Assembly (NCBI GenBank): GCA_021822985.1
Contig: JAKAPZ010000011.1
Location: forward strand, 1 to 36,231
DNA: 36,231 nucleotides
Direction of reading: 5' to 3'
Source: Thermoplasmata archaeon
GTDB taxonomy: Archaea; Thermoplasmatota; Thermoplasmata; Thermoplasmatales; Thermoplasmataceae
Shown here piece by piece: positions 17,231 through 24,945 of this stretch (position 1 is the stretch's first letter; each line of letters begins with the position of its first letter). Under the pieces are notes generated by a model. The model did no database searches, was not told the DNA's origin, and saw nothing but the letters and a program-made list of their open reading frames with translations. The position numbers and the translations under genes were made by a program.

Positions 17231-17515
17231 ATGGTTAAAACCAAGATAACAGTATCGGTAGAGAAACCGGTAGTGGACAACGCAAAACTGGCTCTGTTGA
17301 AAAAGGGAAGAACTCTCAGTGAGTACATAGAGAAATCACTCCGCTCTCTGTCTACAACGGAGATCCTTGTGGATCTGTGCAGTGAACTCAATCTCGATTG
17401 TGGATATATTAACGGGGAAGATGTTGAGAGGAACAGACCTGATCTTACCGGTAGAATGAACTCAGAGAAAGAAGTCAGGAAAATGAGAAATGAGCGCACC
17501 TCGCACCTATCTTGA
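17231..17515 (+). CDS. vapB: VapB-type ribbon-helix-helix antitoxin
   Basis: A 94-residue protein. The N-terminal 45 residues (KTKITVSVEKPVVDNAKLAL through SEYIEKSL) form a beta strand and two helices, as in ribbon-helix-helix DNA-binding antitoxins. The C-terminal part is charged and would wrap the toxin. It overlaps the downstream PIN-domain gene by 26 bp, so the two are translationally coupled. Box A lies about 28 bp upstream and a palindrome sits between it and the start, consistent with autoregulation. Confidence 0.82.
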   Translation: MVKTKITVSVEKPVVDNAKLALLKKGRTLSEYIEKSLRSLSTTEILVDLCSELNLDCGYINGEDVERNRPDLTGRMNSEKEVRKMRNERTSHLS

Positions 17516-17930
17516 TACAAGTATTCTGATCAAAAGATACGTCAAGGAGGAAGACAGTAGCATTGCTGACATTTTCTTTCATAAAGCTCATCGGGGAGAG
17601 ACGGTTATATGCCTTTCTGAGATCAATCTTGGAGAAGCTGCTGTTGTTTTCGATAAGTACTCCAGAAAGATGGGCATTGACTCGAAAAATCGAATGCAAA
17701 CAATGATGAGTGAATTGGTCTTGCTTGAAAGATCTTCCTCTGTTGAAATATATCCTATTACAAGTCTGATAATCAGGAAAGCCATTAAGATCGTTCTTGA
17801 ACAGCATATATACATTGTAGATGCAATTCAACTTGAATCCTGTATTGAGAATGGAAGCGATATTTTCTGTTCTGCGGACAGGGAGCTTAACGCAGTGGCC
17901 AAAAAAATCGGTATAGAAACTGCTCAGTGA
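17490..17930 (+). CDS. vapC: VapC-type PIN-domain ribonuclease toxin
   Basis: A 146-residue PIN-domain protein, predicted to cleave RNA with Mg2+ or Mn2+ when released from VapB. The acidic active-site residues are in place: D9 (TYLDTSIL), E44 (LSEINLGEA), D111 (YIVDAIQL) and D130 (CSADRELNAVAKK). Length is normal. It starts inside vapB. No other antitoxin is nearby, so these two form the pair. The RNA target cannot be read from sequence. Confidence 0.88.
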   Translation: MSAPRTYLDTSILIKRYVKEEDSSIADIFFHKAHRGETVICLSEINLGEAAVVFDKYSRKMGIDSKNRMQTMMSELVLLERSSSVEIYPITSLIIRKAIKIVLEQHIYIVDAIQLESCIENGSDIFCSADRELNAVAKKIGIETAQ

Positions 17931-18138
17931 GCAGATATCAGAAATCACACAAATGATCTCTCACCGAACTGTGATTAAATCTTTCAGTTCATCTAACAAT
18001 CATGGTATGGCTCTATTCACAGATTTCTGACTTCCCTGCTGTATAGCGTGAACATAATAGCCCGTTTTCATTTTGTTTTTGGGTATTTTTACTCCGGAAA
18101 TAAGTATTGATTTCGATCCAATGCCAGAATAACATATT

Positions 18139-18951
18139 CTATTTTAGAGAATTCAAGCACTTTCTTACCCATGGAATCACGGAGAAAAAGAAATCGGGGC
18201 CGTGATGCGCAAAGAAATCCAGTTTTCCCGGTGTGGTGAATATATGATCTTTTTTGAAGGCAGTGGTTTCTCTCATTGGCGTATCCCTCAGCATTTTAAC
18301 AGTATCTTCTTTGCTTATGCCCCTGAACATCTTTCCCTCCATGAATATGATCTCAGGGTCAAATCCTGCAACAATATCATAATCCGGTTTGAGCCATTCT
18401 GATGGTGCATTGTCATACGGTGTTTCGAGTCCAAGAAAATTCAGTGTTGATATTATGTAGCTTTCCGAACCGAATGTCACGGGCCCTCCAAGATCAATTT
18501 CAAGGTATGCCCTCTTACGTGCATTCAGCGGATACAATTCCTCAGCCATTCTTCTCTGCAGTTCCTGAGATTCTTTTATTTTTCCTGTAACAACTCCAAT
18601 CCTGTTTACCATGTCAAGGATGCCGAATGGTGTAGATGGAAGCTCGATCTGGAACACACTGTATTTATGGCTGAGTTTTTCAGTCAGGGGATCCTGGTAT
18701 CCCGAAACAGTCAGAATCAGTTCAGGAGAGATCTCGTCAACAATATTCTCATTATATGTGCTGTAACTCCCTATCTTTCTGACAGATTCAGCTTCCGGGG
18801 GCCTTCTGCAGAATGCACTGACGCCCTTCACGCTATCACCCAATCCTATCATGAAAAGGGTCTCTGTTATGGAAGGATTGAGGCTTATGATTCGTTCAAG
18901 TGGAAAGGTGATTTCCACTTTCCTGCCCCTGAAATCTATGTACTGCGGCAT
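18139..18951 (-). CDS. Helical-backbone metal receptor (BtuF/FepB-like), no signal peptide
   Basis: A 270-residue protein of the Peripla_BP_2 family that normally binds cobalamin or iron chelates for an ABC importer. RIISLNPSITETLFMIGLG near the N-terminus and LILTVSGYQDPLTEKL are family blocks, and DIVAGFDPEIIFMEG begins the second lobe. Unusually the protein starts directly with MPQYIDFRGRKVEITF: no signal peptide or lipobox is visible, and no permease or ATPase gene is adjacent. It follows the DsrE-like gene without a gap (18952/18951), so both are in one operon. It may act in the cytosol as a metal or cofactor sensor, or be exported by another route. Confidence 0.82.
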   Translation of the reverse strand: MPQYIDFRGRKVEITFPLERIISLNPSITETLFMIGLGDSVKGVSAFCRRPPEAESVRKIGSYSTYNENIVDEISPELILTVSGYQDPLTEKLSHKYSVFQIELPSTPFGILDMVNRIGVVTGKIKESQELQRRMAEELYPLNARKRAYLEIDLGGPVTFGSESYIISTLNFLGLETPYDNAPSEWLKPDYDIVAGFDPEIIFMEGKMFRGISKEDTVKMLRDTPMRETTAFKKDHIFTTPGKLDFFAHHGPDFFFSVIPWVRKCLNSLK

Positions 18952-19302
18952 TCAAAACGTTATGGGCACGCAGTCTTCCTTCATCGCATTGGCCAGAACT
19001 TCTCCTGCAGGCTCCAGCTTCACACCTTTTTCTGTAAGCACCTGGTCAATCTTATGCTGTTGTGCTATGAATACACATGCAGTTCTGTACATTCCAATTT
19101 CCGCTGCTTCTTTCAGCATTCCATCGATATCTTCGCCGCCCTTTGCAATCATTTCCTCGCTGGGGCCAAAGAAGAGCAGTCTCACGTCACTGGCCCTTCC
19201 CTTCTTTTTCATGTTAATTGCCATCCTGAGGCCTGCAAGTGCTTTTCCTCTCGCTTCCGCACCGCTGGAAATTATGAATATCATTTTTAGTTCTTCTGCC
19301 AT
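18952..19302 (-). CDS. DsrE-like family protein
   Basis: A 116-residue protein with an alternating beta-alpha fold. The pattern MIFIISSGAEARGKALAGLRMA, DVRLLFFGPSEE and YRTACVFIAQQ resembles the DsrE/YchN family involved in sulfur relay. One cysteine lies where some members carry the reactive Cys (TACVF), with another near the C-terminus (EDCVP). It heads a two-gene operon with the metal-receptor protein. A TATA-like CAAATATAAATACC on the minus strand lies about 28 bp before the ATG. A sulfur-carrier role is plausible but unproven. Confidence 0.68.
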   Translation of the reverse strand: MAEELKMIFIISSGAEARGKALAGLRMAINMKKKGRASDVRLLFFGPSEEMIAKGGEDIDGMLKEAAEIGMYRTACVFIAQQHKIDQVLTEKGVKLEPAGEVLANAMKEDCVPITF

Positions 19303-19502
19303 GAATCAAGATTCCCGTGTGGTATTTATATTTGATATTATTTCGTGTTGAAATTTATCGGGCAACGTGATTTATCTTTCTTCCAACAGAATAAACGATT
19401 CTGCAGATTCATATTTCTTTATGGATACATATTCCATGAATTAAACAACATCACGCATTCTGTGGTGGCAATATTTTTTAACCGTTTAAAATATTCAGAG
19501 CA
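19303..19502. promoter_or_regulatory. Divergent promoter region DsrE-like / mevalonate-3-kinase
   Basis: 200 bp. A minus-strand box A (about 19324-19337) serves the DsrE-like gene. On the plus strand, ATTTTTTAACC near 19471-19481 and GTTTAAAATATT near 19483-19494 both precede the ATG at 19503; the first has the better spacing. No repeat or ORF is convincing. Confidence 0.45.
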
Positions 19503-20456
19503 ATGGAAGATAAAATATTCAGATCACATGCACACCCAACAATGGGAATTGTCCTGCTTGGCGGACTTAAGGATAATGTGAGCAGGCACCCATATCATGA
19601 TTCTGCAGGGATCGCATATTCCCTTGTGGATAAAGATTCAGTTGCAAAGACTGAATTGACCATATCTGGTGATCACAGGGACAGCTTCATAAATAAGGAG
19701 AAAGTGGATATTAACGGGAGTAGATCCCCCTTGAGAGTCATCGAGAGCTACAGGAAACAGATCAGGGAAAAGTATGGAATGGATCAAATATCTGTGAACT
19801 CGTGGAATGAAAACATTATAAGCGGGAGTTCTGACGCTGGGGCCGCTGCCCTCCAAAGATGCATCAATGACGCTCTTCCGGAAATTTCTCCAGAACAGAT
19901 GGAAATTGAAATGAGAAAAGTATCGGAAAGCGTGGGAAGAAGTTTCTATGGGGGCTTGACCGTGACGGAAAATCATGAAAACCCACTCACTACCGGAATA
20001 CTTGGGCATGAAAGTTTTTCTGGATTTACCATAATCAGCGCTGTGTTCCCTCATACAAGAAAGCCATCCGATGACATACATTTCAATCAGCCAAAAAGTC
20101 CTGCATATTCAGAAAGAATCAGGAAAGCAAATTCAAGGATAAGGGAACTGAGATCACTTGCAGAGGGAAAAGATATTGAGGGGATATTCGAACTGGCCAT
20201 GAAGGACACGGATGATTATCATGCACTGAACGAAAGTGTCGGCGTTGAGATCATAACAGAAGAAATGAGATCTCTCATCAGAAGTATAGGCACCTGGCGT
20301 AATGAAATATGGATGACTTACATCGTTACAGGGGGGAATAGTGTTTTCATTCCCTGCCACGGGAAGGATACAGCGGAGATCAAGAATCTTGTTTCAAAGC
20401 ACACCACCAGGATGTATGAGCTGAAGGTTGCAGGCCCTGCAACTTCAGGATTTTGA
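19503..20456 (+). CDS. Mevalonate-3-kinase (GHMP family)
   Basis: A 317-residue relative of diphosphomevalonate decarboxylase. The N-terminal HAHPTMGIVLLGGLKDNVSR and DSAGIAYS, the loop SGSSDAGAAAL, VSESVGRSFYGGLT, and YIVTGGNSVF match what I recall of Thermoplasma acidophilum Ta1305, which phosphorylates mevalonate on O3. In these acidophiles the route goes through mevalonate 3-phosphate and 3,5-bisphosphate to isopentenyl phosphate, which feeds archaeal membrane lipids. The partner 5-kinase and bisphosphate decarboxylase are not in the window. Decarboxylase homologues exist in the same genomes, so a mevalonate bisphosphate decarboxylase is the main alternative. The 3' end overlaps signal peptidase by 12 bp, convergently. 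Confidence 0.8.
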   Translation: MEDKIFRSHAHPTMGIVLLGGLKDNVSRHPYHDSAGIAYSLVDKDSVAKTELTISGDHRDSFINKEKVDINGSRSPLRVIESYRKQIREKYGMDQISVNSWNENIISGSSDAGAAALQRCINDALPEISPEQMEIEMRKVSESVGRSFYGGLTVTENHENPLTTGILGHESFSGFTIISAVFPHTRKPSDDIHFNQPKSPAYSERIRKANSRIRELRSLAEGKDIEGIFELAMKDTDDYHALNESVGVEIITEEMRSLIRSIGTWRNEIWMTYIVTGGNSVFIPCHGKDTAEIKNLVSKHTTRMYELKVAGPATSGF

Positions 20457-21284
20457 ATTTTTCACTTTTTTCTTTTTCCCGAATAATTTGTAGGAAACTG
20501 GAACCAATATGATGAATGCTGTCAGCGCAGAAAGGTAATAATTCGAATAAATTGGCACCTGACTGTAATTATTCCACATTCCAAAAGCACCAAGCAGATA
20601 GAGTCTATAAAGCCCAACCAGAGGCAAATCGCCTCTTGCAATTCCTACCACATTCGTAAAATTCACAGGTGAATATGGTGATCCATTATTCTGGAACAGA
20701 ATGTTCTGATCAGCGGCGAGGTATGCAGTTATAGTGCCATTCCTGAGATGAACTGAAACAGGAATGGTTGAGGCAATCAGGTTGTGATCGCCCATTGTGA
20801 CAAATCCAGATATTCCGGAAAAATGAGACAGGCTGACATAGAGATTTCTGTGTGAAACACCTATATTCTCAATAATCACATAGTTGCCTGAAACTGTGAT
20901 CCATGACTGGTTCGTATATCCATGGATATCAGGGATGCCAGAGTTCCATGAAAGGAAAAACATTGCCCTGTGTATTATGACTGTGCCTTCATAGTTTTTG
21001 TAAAGAAGCACATCTCCGTAATCGCCATATGTCTTCATATCCGAGGTTCTGCCCTGAACATATGTAATGACGCTGGACATGGTTGAGACCTTTTTCACTA
21101 TGACCATGCTGCCTGTCTGAATGGTTCCGCATTGAAAATATTGCGAATGCTCCATGCTCGAGGATTCAACAACTGAAATGGGGGGGAAATTTCCAGAATA
21201 TGCCGTAATGGACAGAAGGAGAATAATGAATAGGGAAAGAATAATCATGTGCAAATATTTCCTTACGATCTTAATTGAACTCAT
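20445..21284 (-). CDS. Archaeal signal peptidase I (S26B)
   Basis: Cleaves signal peptides from exported proteins at the outer membrane face. It has an N-terminal anchor (about 11-29), the nucleophile motif VESSSM (S43), a histidine in place of lysine as general base (IIHRAMFF, H105), and an acidic residue in FVTMGDHN (D166), the archaeal/ER Ser-His-Asp arrangement. A C-terminal membrane segment (YLSALTAFIILVPVSY) ends in a basic KKKKVKNSK tail. The track starts at a TTG (21296). ATG at 21284 gives 279 residues and lies about 25 bp from the box A shared with secG. At 279 residues it is longer than a minimal signal peptidase, with an extra extracytoplasmic insert. Confidence 0.85.
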   Translation of the reverse strand: MSSIKIVRKYLHMIILSLFIILLLSITAYSGNFPPISVVESSSMEHSQYFQCGTIQTGSMVIVKKVSTMSSVITYVQGRTSDMKTYGDYGDVLLYKNYEGTVIIHRAMFFLSWNSGIPDIHGYTNQSWITVSGNYVIIENIGVSHRNLYVSLSHFSGISGFVTMGDHNLIASTIPVSVHLRNGTITAYLAADQNILFQNNGSPYSPVNFTNVVGIARGDLPLVGLYRLYLLGAFGMWNNYSQVPIYSNYYLSALTAFIILVPVSYKLFGKKKKVKNSKS

Positions 21285-21335
21285 GAACAGAAACAAAGAG
21301 AAAATAATAAATTCATTGATAACATTTATGATCCA
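21285..21335. promoter_or_regulatory. Shared bidirectional promoter of signal peptidase I and Sec61beta
   Basis: Only 51 bp separate the two start codons. A single AT-rich core, AAAATAATAAATT at 21301-21313, lies about 24 bp from the signal peptidase ATG (21284, minus) and about 28 bp from the Sec61beta ATG (21336, plus). It can be read as box A on both strands, giving two leaderless transcripts. Confidence 0.6.
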
Positions 21336-21497
21336 ATGGCAGACAAGAAAGATGGATTCCAGTCAGGAGCAGGTTTAATAAGGTATTTCGATGAAGAGGA
21401 AATAGAAGGGCCGGCACTGGATCCTAAGCTAGTAATTTACATAGGCGTTGTAATGGGCGTCATAGTCTGGCTTGCGCAATATTTCTGGCCAGTCTGA
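21336..21497 (+). CDS. secG: Preprotein translocase Sec61beta subunit
   Basis: A 53-residue protein absent from the track. It begins MADKKDGFQSGAGLIRYFDE, which is the archaeal Sec61beta signature (basic start, then AGLIRYFDEE), followed by one membrane segment LVIYIGVVMGVIVWLAQYFW. It is the small subunit of the SecYEbeta channel. It is transcribed away from signal peptidase I, from the same AT-rich promoter core. Length and topology match the family. Confidence 0.92.
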   Translation: MADKKDGFQSGAGLIRYFDEEEIEGPALDPKLVIYIGVVMGVIVWLAQYFWPV

Positions 21498-21526
21498 TTT
21501 ACTCGGGATAAGATTTTATAGAAAAA

Positions 21527-21787
21527 TCAATCATTTTCCAAACCTTTTTCGTAGCAGTAAAATCTTCTTCTGGTATCTGTAAGGCATGTCTTGACATTTA
21601 TCAGGGATTCTTCTTTTAAATGCTTCAGGGAACCCATTAAAGTTCTCTTCGACAGGCCGGTTTCCTTCATCAGTGTTTTCACATCTGCAATTTTTATACT
21701 CCTCAGGGTAACGAGTATTAACCTCGAAGATGGCGTAAGTTCTTTAAATTTTTCTTGAGTTATCGTAAGAACTCGATTTATTTTTTC
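21527..21787 (-). CDS. Winged-helix (MarR-like) transcription regulator ORF without a standard start
   Basis: An open frame between an in-frame TAG (21788-21790) and a TGA (21527-21529), 86 codons, not in the track. It reads LTITQEKFKELTPSSRLILV, then a helix-turn-helix KTLMKETGLSKRTLMGSLKH, then a wing with RRRFYCYEKG, which looks like a small MarR/winged-helix regulator. No ATG or upstream GTG/TTG occurs before the conserved part; the first GTG and ATG fall inside the helix-turn-helix domain. A TTTATA box lies at about 21789-21796. Either a non-AUG start (such as ATA) is used, or the gene is damaged at its 5' end. It lies tail to tail with secG and upstream of the protease promoter. Confidence 0.5.
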   Translation of the reverse strand, partial: EKINRVLTITQEKFKELTPSSRLILVTLRSIKIADVKTLMKETGLSKRTLMGSLKHLKEESLINVKTCLTDTRRRFYCYEKGLEND

Positions 21788-22134
21788 CTATAAACGTTGC
21801 GATCTGAAATTAAAACCATATTTATTTTCTACAACAATTTATAAATTTCACTTACATATTAAATGCACGATACATTCGAAAAATTATTTTTATATACAAT
21901 CATAAAAAATTATAAAAGATACAATTATCAACATTCATGACAAATTTTTAAAAATATAAAAATATCTTTACATAATATTTTTGACGCCTTTATAATTTAT
22001 ATAATTATGAAAATAATCTAAATATTTAACAAATACAATGAAAAAAAGAAACGGCTGGAAAAGTTGAATATAAATATATTATGGCTATATAAACAAAATA
22101 TATATTTATATATAAAATATGGTTGCTCTTTTGC
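21788..22134 (+). promoter_or_regulatory. Long AT-rich upstream region of the sedolisin gene
   Basis: About 340 bp of extreme AT content with many TATA-like elements. The box nearest the gene, TATATATAAAATATGG at about 22103-22122, is centred roughly 25 bp before the ATG at 22135. Apart from a nine-codon ATG reading frame at 22039-22068, I see no gene here. The density of A and T tracts suggests bent DNA and several regulator or chromatin-protein sites. Confidence 0.45.
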
Positions 22135-24909
22135 ATGAAACGAATAGCAATTGTCTTGATAGCTACCGTTATGATAATGCTCGGTATCGCTGGCATGGTT
22201 AATGCCGGCTATATGAATATTGGAGGGAAAAGTGGAAATATTTTGTATCCCACTGATCTAGTATCAGTATCCCCTACGATATCACACGCTTTATCACAGT
22301 CTGCTAAGTACGAGAGAACTACAACACAGCCCAACCAGAAGATTTCAGTCATGCTGACTTTGAAGTTCAGCAACCAGGGAAAGCTTAATACACTTCTCGC
22401 GGGACTGAATAGCAAGTCTTCACCATTTTACCACCACTATCTTACAGCGTCCCAATTCCAGCAGGACTTTTCACCTTCTGCGGCCGTTTATAATGAACTG
22501 GTCCAGTATTACACATCTCATGGGTTCCAGGTAACAACATATAATGACAGGGTGTCTGTCGTTTTGAAAGGCACAGTGAGTCAGTTTGACACTTCATTCA
22601 ATACAAACATAATGTCATTCATGACCCATGGAAGAACTTTCGTAGCCCCAATATCAGCAGTAATGGTACCTGCTTTTGTAGAGCCATACCTTGTAAATAT
22701 TGCAGGACTTAACACCCATAACATTGCCACGTTGAATATCAACAGGGGAATGTTCACAACAAGCGGAGGAAGCCAGCTTCTTTATGGTTCTGATATGCAG
22801 AACGCATACCAACTCAACAAACTCTATTCAGGAAAAGGCTATCCAACAAATGAGACAATAGCAACAATTCTCTGGTCTGGAACAAACAGTGCAGGGCAGT
22901 CAGTAGCACCTTTCGTTCCTTCTGATATATACTCATATTACAACAAAACGATTCCAGCAGGTGAGCCACATTCAAGTGTATATGGGGCACCAATCGGCGG
23001 AGCACCAGCACCCGGAGCATCTGCATCAACAGATCAGTCACAGGCAAACTTTGAAAGCACACTGGATCTTGAAATGGCAGGATCAACTGCACCCGGAGCA
23101 ACAATTGTTGAAGTCTACGGGCCACAGGCAACACAGGCATGCCTTGACCAGTCCTTTGCATTCATATTGAATCCAAGCTCATCATACCCGCAGCTGAACA
23201 ACGTTGTTGCAATATCCAACTCATGGGGAGGTACTGACGGAACACACGCAACATGGACATCCTATGAACAGGAAGCAACTGCAAGAGGAATCACTGTGTT
23301 TGCATCATCAGGAGATGGCGGCAACACAAACAGTGCAGCACCAAGTTTCCCTGCAACTGATGCATATAACACATATGGTATCACTGCAGTGGGCGGACTT
23401 ACGACCACAGTCAGCGGAACCGCATCAACAACCGGAACAGGAACAACAGGAATAAGCACAGAGTCAGTTTGGTACAACACACCAAGCAGCGGTGACGGAT
23501 CACAGGGAGGAGTCAGCACAGTCTATGCAGAACCTTCATGGCAGCAGGCAAGCTCAGAAGCCAATTCAGTCATCACCGGAGCACAGGCCACAACAGGAGT
23601 AAGTTCAGGAAGAGGTACACCCGATATATCCGCAGATGGTGCAAACATGGAAATATGGATCACATATTCCGGAAGCACAAGTTACCAGGAACTCTGGGGA
23701 ACAAGTATAGCATCACCTCTGGACGCAGGATTATTTGCCACAATGGACTACTATGTGGGCCATAAGATGGGATTCATAGATCCACTGATATACCAGCTTG
23801 CGCAGGCACAGTACAATGGTTCACTATCTTCATCACCAGCATTCTACTTTGTAAGCAACGGTTCCAATGGAGATTTCGCAGCAACTGGAGGATACAGTCT
23901 TGCAGTAGGCTGGGGATCAGTTGAAGCATACAACTTTGCACAGGACTATATTAATGGCATACCAACATCATCTCCACCACCCACAAGCAATAACACAACT
24001 ACGCCAACAGTCTCGAACACAATACTTTCCATAGTGAATGACTCAGCTTCATCCATATCCACATACACACTTCCAGAGGCCGAGGAATTCCAGGTGAACC
24101 AGACGCACATAGCCAACAATGTTGTGCTGTATCTGTCAGGCTCTGGATCCATTGCAGTTTCAATAGGAACTAAAGTCTTTGGCTCCCAGATAATGTCTAA
24201 CCAGACATTCAGCATCTCAGGCACAGCAACATGGTATCAGCTATTCTTCAGCAATATCAGCCTTTCCACAGGAACAAATTACTTCCTGAATGTGTATTTG
24301 GTCTCCGGATCAACACAGTGGGGATATGCATCATCACCGCCAGTTGACGTTGGGGCATCCCAGGACTACTGGTACAGTGGAAGTTCATTGATAAACGACA
24401 ACAGCTATCCTGACATATACTCCATAGGATACTATGCACAGGCTTCATCAAGCCCAACACCAACTCCACCACCATCAGGAAATCCAACAGGAGTATTTGT
24501 CATAGTGAATGCTACTTCAGCAAACATAAATGTTTACGCACTTCCAGAGGCTGAGAAATTCACAGTGTCTTCAAATGTCGCAATTGATTACGTGGTACTC
24601 TATCTTTCCGGAAGTGGACAGATTTCGATTGCCATAGGATCTACCGCGTTTGGAGCACAAGTGATGGCAAAGCAAACTTACACAGTATCAGGAACTGCAG
24701 GCTTCTACAGAATAGCACTCCCAACAACATCACTGACTTCAGGAACAGATTACTTCCTTAACGTGCATCTGGTCTCCGGATCAACGCAGTGGGGATATAC
24801 CAGTTCACCGTCAGTGGACACAGGAGCACTCCAGGACTACTGGTACAGTGGAGGAACACTATACCACGACAATACCTATCCAGACATATTTTCACTTGGT
24901 TACTCGTGA
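22135..24909 (+). CDS. Secreted sedolisin (S53) acid protease with two C-terminal beta domains
   Basis: A 924-residue secreted serine-carboxyl peptidase, active at low pH in the family. A signal peptide covers about residues 1-26. The kumamolisin-type propeptide follows (KISVMLTLKFSNQGKL to GTVSQFDTSFNTNI). The catalytic domain has E307 and D311 (FESTLDLEMAG), D394 in FASSGDGG and nucleophile S524 in WGTSIASPLDAGL, so the active site is complete. A Pro/Thr/Ser linker leads to two ungapped copies of a beta-rich domain (about 630-766 and 787-923), joined by a second linker. TTG at 22123 was the track start, but the ATG at 22135 starts the signal peptide and fits box A. Extracellular peptide supply is the likely role. 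Confidence 0.93.
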   Translation: MKRIAIVLIATVMIMLGIAGMVNAGYMNIGGKSGNILYPTDLVSVSPTISHALSQSAKYERTTTQPNQKISVMLTLKFSNQGKLNTLLAGLNSKSSPFYHHYLTASQFQQDFSPSAAVYNELVQYYTSHGFQVTTYNDRVSVVLKGTVSQFDTSFNTNIMSFMTHGRTFVAPISAVMVPAFVEPYLVNIAGLNTHNIATLNINRGMFTTSGGSQLLYGSDMQNAYQLNKLYSGKGYPTNETIATILWSGTNSAGQSVAPFVPSDIYSYYNKTIPAGEPHSSVYGAPIGGAPAPGASASTDQSQANFESTLDLEMAGSTAPGATIVEVYGPQATQACLDQSFAFILNPSSSYPQLNNVVAISNSWGGTDGTHATWTSYEQEATARGITVFASSGDGGNTNSAAPSFPATDAYNTYGITAVGGLTTTVSGTASTTGTGTTGISTESVWYNTPSSGDGSQGGVSTVYAEPSWQQASSEANSVITGAQATTGVSSGRGTPDISADGANMEIWITYSGSTSYQELWGTSIASPLDAGLFATMDYYVGHKMGFIDPLIYQLAQAQYNGSLSSSPAFYFVSNGSNGDFAATGGYSLAVGWGSVEAYNFAQDYINGIPTSSPPPTSNNTTTPTVSNTILSIVNDSASSISTYTLPEAEEFQVNQTHIANNVVLYLSGSGSIAVSIGTKVFGSQIMSNQTFSISGTATWYQLFFSNISLSTGTNYFLNVYLVSGSTQWGYASSPPVDVGASQDYWYSGSSLINDNSYPDIYSIGYYAQASSSPTPTPPPSGNPTGVFVIVNATSANINVYALPEAEKFTVSSNVAIDYVVLYLSGSGQISIAIGSTAFGAQVMAKQTYTVSGTAGFYRIALPTTSLTSGTDYFLNVHLVSGSTQWGYTSSPSVDTGALQDYWYSGGTLYHDNTYPDIFSLGYS
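24022..24903 (+). repeat. Tandem domain duplication inside the sedolisin gene (471-bp period)
   Basis: Copy 1 begins with the codons for ILSIVN at 24022 and copy 2 with VFVIVN at 24493, exactly 471 bp later. The same offset holds for GGTCTCCGGATCAAC (24300 and 24771) and GACTACTGGTACAGTGGA (24364 and 24835), so the copies align without indels. Each encodes about 137 residues with a shared LPEAEEF/LPEAEKF start and VSGSTQWGY motif. Confidence 0.85.
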
Positions 24910-24945
24910 AAATAAAATAATTTTTTAAAAAAATTTTTATTTTTT
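24910..24945. terminator. Bidirectional A/T-run terminator between convergent genes
   Basis: Between the sedolisin stop and the convergent hypothetical gene lie runs T6, A7, T5, T8 and T5. Archaeal RNA polymerase terminates at T-rich tracts, and both strands carry one here. No strong hairpin is visible. Confidence 0.5.

Noticed and set aside
18000-18143. Minus-strand open frame of about 47 codons after the metal-receptor gene, with VHAIQQGSQKSVNRAIP near its end
   Set aside because: It looks somewhat coding but has no start before an internal ATG, no box A, overlaps the metal-receptor stop, and resembles no family I know. It may be a gene remnant.
18667-19290. Plus-strand ORF of 207 residues
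   Set aside because: Runs antisense to both the metal-receptor and DsrE-like genes, and crosses their junction; no motif.
22039-22068. Nine-codon ATG frame (MKKRNGWKS) before the sedolisin gene
   Set aside because: Too short to support, no separate ribosome binding site; could be chance in AT-rich DNA.
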